Positions 45,250-48,663 of a stretch of DNA of 48,663 nucleotides are shown here, piece by piece. How positions within the stretch are numbered: the stretch's first letter is position 1; every line of letters begins with the position of its first letter. The stretch comes from Oehlia diaphana. Lineage: Eukaryota > Glomeromycota > Glomeromycetes > Glomerales > Glomeraceae. Both the position numbers and the translations under genes were made by a program. The notes beneath the pieces were generated by a model. The model did not search any database. It saw only the letters and a list, made by a program, of their open reading frames with translations, and had not been told where the DNA came from. The stretch lies in NCBI GenBank assembly GCA_003833135.1, contig QZLH01000417.1, positions 14,465 to 63,127 of the forward strand. The letters are read 5' to 3'.

Positions 45250-47000
45250 ACGTAGTCTGATTATTTGAGTTGGCCGGGGGATACTACTAGTGCTTCGACT
45301 CGTATCCGGATCAGGATTGATCTGGATTTTTTTTTCGGACATCTGGATTTTGCGGATTATAAACCGGATGAAAAATATCCGGTTTGACCCGGAATCCGGA
45401 TGAAAATTTTATTATTAATCTGATCCATAACGATCTATATCTAAATGGTATTATGGCTATAATTATTTTTGCGCCTAATACCAATTTTTTAATTAATTTA
45501 TATTTGTTATATTAAACTTTTTAATACAGTAAGTTTAAGAAGATTTTTCAATTATAATTTATTTAAAGTTTGTATCGGATTTATTTATTTAAATTCATAT
45601 TAACAAATAACAAATAATTTTAGATAATTCCTTAAATTCACATTCAGATAAATATTCTTCTGAATTACTCTTTTTCACATCTAAATCTGGGGGAAACACA
45701 TTAGTATGATCCATAGTTCACGTATTACGCTTTAAAAATATCATTTTTCCCAATAGACCAGGGTCCAATGAATTTCTTTTTGATGTAATATGATTTCCAG
45801 CATCAAAGTCGCTCAGAAGCTACAGAAGTAGCAGGAATATCTAAGTATTTTTGTGCAACTAAAGAGAGAATTGGAAAAATTTCATGTTTTGCTCTCCACC
45901 AATCTAATGGATTTTTATTTTCCTTGAAATAGGCATAAGAAATAACTTGTAATTTCATTCTCCATTGATGATGTAGGGATTTCTGTTCTCTGAAATACTT
46001 CTTTTGCTTTTTGTTCACATCTTGCTATATAGTTATGTAAAGATCTACTTGAGTTGAACTTCTAGCAGTTGAACAGTATTTGTTTAAGTAATAGTTGTAG
46101 GTGATGATGGAATATTTTGCTGACTTATCTCATTTTAATTAGTTATATCATATTCTTAGAGTAGAATGAAATTTTCTCTTAATACTATTATCATAAATAA
46201 AAGAAAGATTTTTATGGTTTGGATCTAAAAATGCTGCCATAATACCAAATTCATTTGGTATTTTCCAATAGTATTTCAAACTTTTATAAATATTTTTCTT
46301 TACATTTTTTAAAGTTTCTCCAATATATCATAATTGGTTTGCTAATTAATTGAATTTTTTTCTTCTAAATCATTAAAACTATTATCAGAATTTTTTTCAT
46401 ATAAATTACCAAATGGATTTAAAGAGTTTGTAAGTTTTATAATAATAGAAACCACTTTAACTTAATATAACCTAAGTATTTCAAACAAATCTCATATAGC
46501 TTTTTTTCAAAATATTACATAATTCATTATCACTTAACATAATTTTTTTCAATTTGGTACAATCAGCTTTTCTTTAGTATTAAAGAACAAGATAAATTTA
46601 CAATAAGCTAAAAAATAGTATATTAAAGAAAAATAATATGATTCTATACTAAACAAGTTGAATTCCATCTTAAATAATTAAATATATTAGCATTAAATTG
46701 TAAATAAATTAAAGATTTAAAATTTTTATTTACTTAATGAGAATATCTTGTATTAAATGTAATTGCTCTTTATAGTTATTATCTTTTTTATTATAACTTT
46801 TATTTAATCTGTTTTTAAATTGAAAAAAATTAATTATTTATATTGCAGGTATTGTTAAATTTTCTACAAGTTTTAAATCCTTTCCAATAGTTAATTGTAA
46901 AGTATATACTACCTTTCAATTGATGCTAATTTGCAAATAGCAGCTTCTGCAGCTATATTAATATCATTATTAGTTATAATTGATACTACAAGGTTTTCAA
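45250..47000 (-). mobile_element. hAT transposon remnant with C-terminal transposase part
   Basis: Reading leftward: LDPNHKNLSFIYDNSIKRKF near 46240 follows YWKIPNEFGIMAAF, the usual hAT core block; then, with frame changes, NPLDWWRAKHEIFPILSLVA and QKYLDIPATSVASERL (45803-46018), the hAT dimerisation domain; then DAGNHITSKRNSLDPG and KMIFLKRN near 45720. The element's 3' subterminal region at 45280-45400 is dense in ATCCGGAT / CCGGATC motifs and ends near GTGCTTCGACTCG (45290). No matching terminal repeat was found to the right, so the 5' end is lost. Several frameshifts make it inactive. Confidence 0.85.
45280..45405. promoter_or_regulatory. Subterminal ATCCGGAT motif cluster of the hAT remnant
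   Basis: ATCCGGAT or close variants occur at least five times in about 120 bp, both orientations. In hAT elements such subterminal repeats are transposase binding sites; here the role is inferred. Confidence 0.6.
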
Positions 47001-47579
47001 TCCCATTTTTGAATAATCATTTTAATAATATATCAGATATGTAATTTTATTTATAGTATATAGTGTTGAAAAATAGGATAATATCTATTTTTAAAATTTT
47101 AGTTAATTTAAGTTACTATTAAATCTAAATAATCATGTTTTAACTGAAAAGATTATAAAGCAGTAGTTAAAAAAATGAATTAGGCAAATTTTAAAAATTA
47201 CTTTAATTTGTTTTTATTATATCTTTAATTTTAAGTATAAATTATCATTCTAATTTTCCTTTGTTTAGAAACTATAAATTTTTAATTTACTATGTAATAA
47301 ATAATATTATGTAGTTATACTAACCAAAAAAAAAAAAAAAATTATATTTTTATTTTTTTTTTTTTTCATATTAAATATTTTTATTAATAGTTATAAATAC
47401 TATTAAAAATAGATGTTTGATGACTGAAATTATAATGATCGACCAGCATTAAAAAAATATAGTGCCGGTAAAAATTGATAATTCTGGCCAACGGTGATGA
47501 TTCACCCCCAGTAAAAATCAAAAAATGCTAATTAAAAAATAAAGATCAACATACTAATTAATTTGTACACATTGCTGGC
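47001..47579. other. AT-rich spacer
   Basis: No gene or element edge seen. A-run at 47325-47340 and T-run at 47350-47366. Confidence 0.45.
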
Positions 47580-48616
47580 ACGTGAAAAAATTCATATCCC
47601 GGATTAAAATTTATTATATGCAATTAAGATTCAGTAAATCGGATGTCACGTAACAGTGCTTTTTACGGCATGTTGCATGTACATGCATTGAAGTAAACTA
47701 TAATTTATTCAGTAGCATATTTCAAGATTTTAGTACCCGATATTGAAATATTATTATAAACTATACATTTTTATCGATCCTCAATTAGTACACACACATA
47801 TATGCACAATATTTATGAAGAATTTTAGTTAAGCAGACGATTCGTATTCAATTTCATCAAGATTAATTACTAGAGATTATATGTTGAGGATTTGTTGCTG
47901 TTTTTTGATAGTTAGTTCAAGTAGAAAATTTACATTATTTTTTAGGTGGAATATCGTTTTGAAACGAAAAAATTACGCAACATTGTAAACATTTATGAAA
48001 AAAAGAATCTCAGGAAAACAACCTGAATTTTATTTGTATATTTTCACGTGAAGAAATAGAGGATGTACGTAATAGTCCAATAAAAATATATTTAATTTAA
48101 AAATAAAAATCAATAAAGTGAAGATAAAAAAAATAATGAAAATAGACAAAAAAAAATCAAAGAGCAAATCAGAAACAACAAAATAGAGAAATGAAAATTA
48201 AGTACTTCAAATATCAGAAATATTAAAAGAAAAATGGACGAGAATCTCATATTGAGATATAAATCTGTAAACGAGAAAAAAAAAAAAAAAAATAAAGCCT
48301 CTCCCACACTGGGTATAAAAAAAAAAATAATACGAAAACGAAAAAGAAGGGGGGTAAATATAATATATAAGAGAAAGAAAAAATAATTAAAAATTTTTAA
48401 ACTTGTATATTCTTTTTTTTTTTACTTCGAGCCGTGAACCGTGCGTGCGTCATCCAAAAAAAAAAAAAAAAACATAATCGGTTTTACGAATGTCTATTTG
48501 CACAAAAAAAAAAAGAAAGAAAAGAAAAAGAAAAAGATTAATATGTGATATTTTTCACACATTATAATTTAATTCATTCGTTTAACCTACCGATTTTTTT
48601 TTATTTTTTTTTTATT

Positions 48617-48663
<47 letters not shown>
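47580..48663 (-). repeat. Right arm of the ~1-kb diverged inverted repeat
   Basis: Reverse complement of 6480-7530, with conserved blocks listed there. The best-kept parts are at 47680-48030 and 48535-48596; the purine/pyrimidine-rich middle has diverged. The arm runs to the window edge, ending in a T homopolymer of more than 40 bases, so its full length cannot be judged. Confidence 0.88.

Overview
The window is extremely AT-rich, intron-rich eukaryotic DNA dominated by decayed repeats. Short GT-AG introns, an F-box/LRR-like gene, a Crinkler-like remnant, LINE reverse transcriptase pieces with a Glomeromycete-type RNase H tail, a PIF1/Helitron helicase remnant and a hAT transposase remnant together suggest a fungus of the Glomeromycotina (Rhizophagus-like). 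This is an inference from gene style and AT content; no marker gene such as rRNA is present. I saw no tRNA, rRNA, CRISPR array or bacterial-type operon.

Layout. Positions 1-6480 are AT-rich intergenic DNA with a degenerate ~180-bp tandem array (225-820), a possible pair of terminal exons (2422-2584) and an 81-bp minisatellite (2981-3219). Positions 6480-7530 form one arm of a diverged inverted repeat whose other arm is 47580-48663, cut by the window end; about 40 kb lie between them. Positions 7540-14080 are very AT-rich and carry a near-perfect 26-bp hairpin, a 903-bp hAT-type non-autonomous element with an 8-bp target duplication and cruciform-forming core (11050-11952), and a 177-bp MITE with an 8-bp target duplication (12490-12666). 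Positions 14080-17850 hold a decayed non-LTR retrotransposon with RT and RNase H remnants and a 3' stem-loop.

Positions 17981-19637 hold a four-exon F-box gene on the minus strand with one homopolymer frameshift. Positions 19640-28300 contain a palindrome cluster next to an unidentified duplicated pseudogene, a fragment of an unknown gene with a second copy 16 kb away, a G-quadruplex-type tract and a hairpin-bearing tandem array. Positions 28336-32640 hold fragments of a Ty3-like gag, a DIRS/Ngaro-like RNase H region and a Crinkler-like gene.

The most notable object is at 32813-34012 (minus): six exons that join in one frame into about 265 residues, giving an N-terminal acidic repeat region joined to a truncated kinesin-13-like motor with an altered P-loop and no switch II. 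Three repeat copies each carry a GTATGT donor in the same phase, so alternative donor choice would give in-frame length variants. Next to it lies a PIF1/Helitron helicase pseudogene (34390-36345). Further right are an Argonaute N-terminal fragment (42780-43010), a decayed DDE-type transposase-like gene (43540-45190) and a hAT transposase remnant with its C-terminal dimerisation domain (45250-47000).

Only the F-box gene and the kinesin-like gene look potentially expressed as proteins. The rest is a graveyard of retroelements, DNA transposons and broken host genes, which fits a fast-evolving accessory compartment flanked by inverted duplicates.
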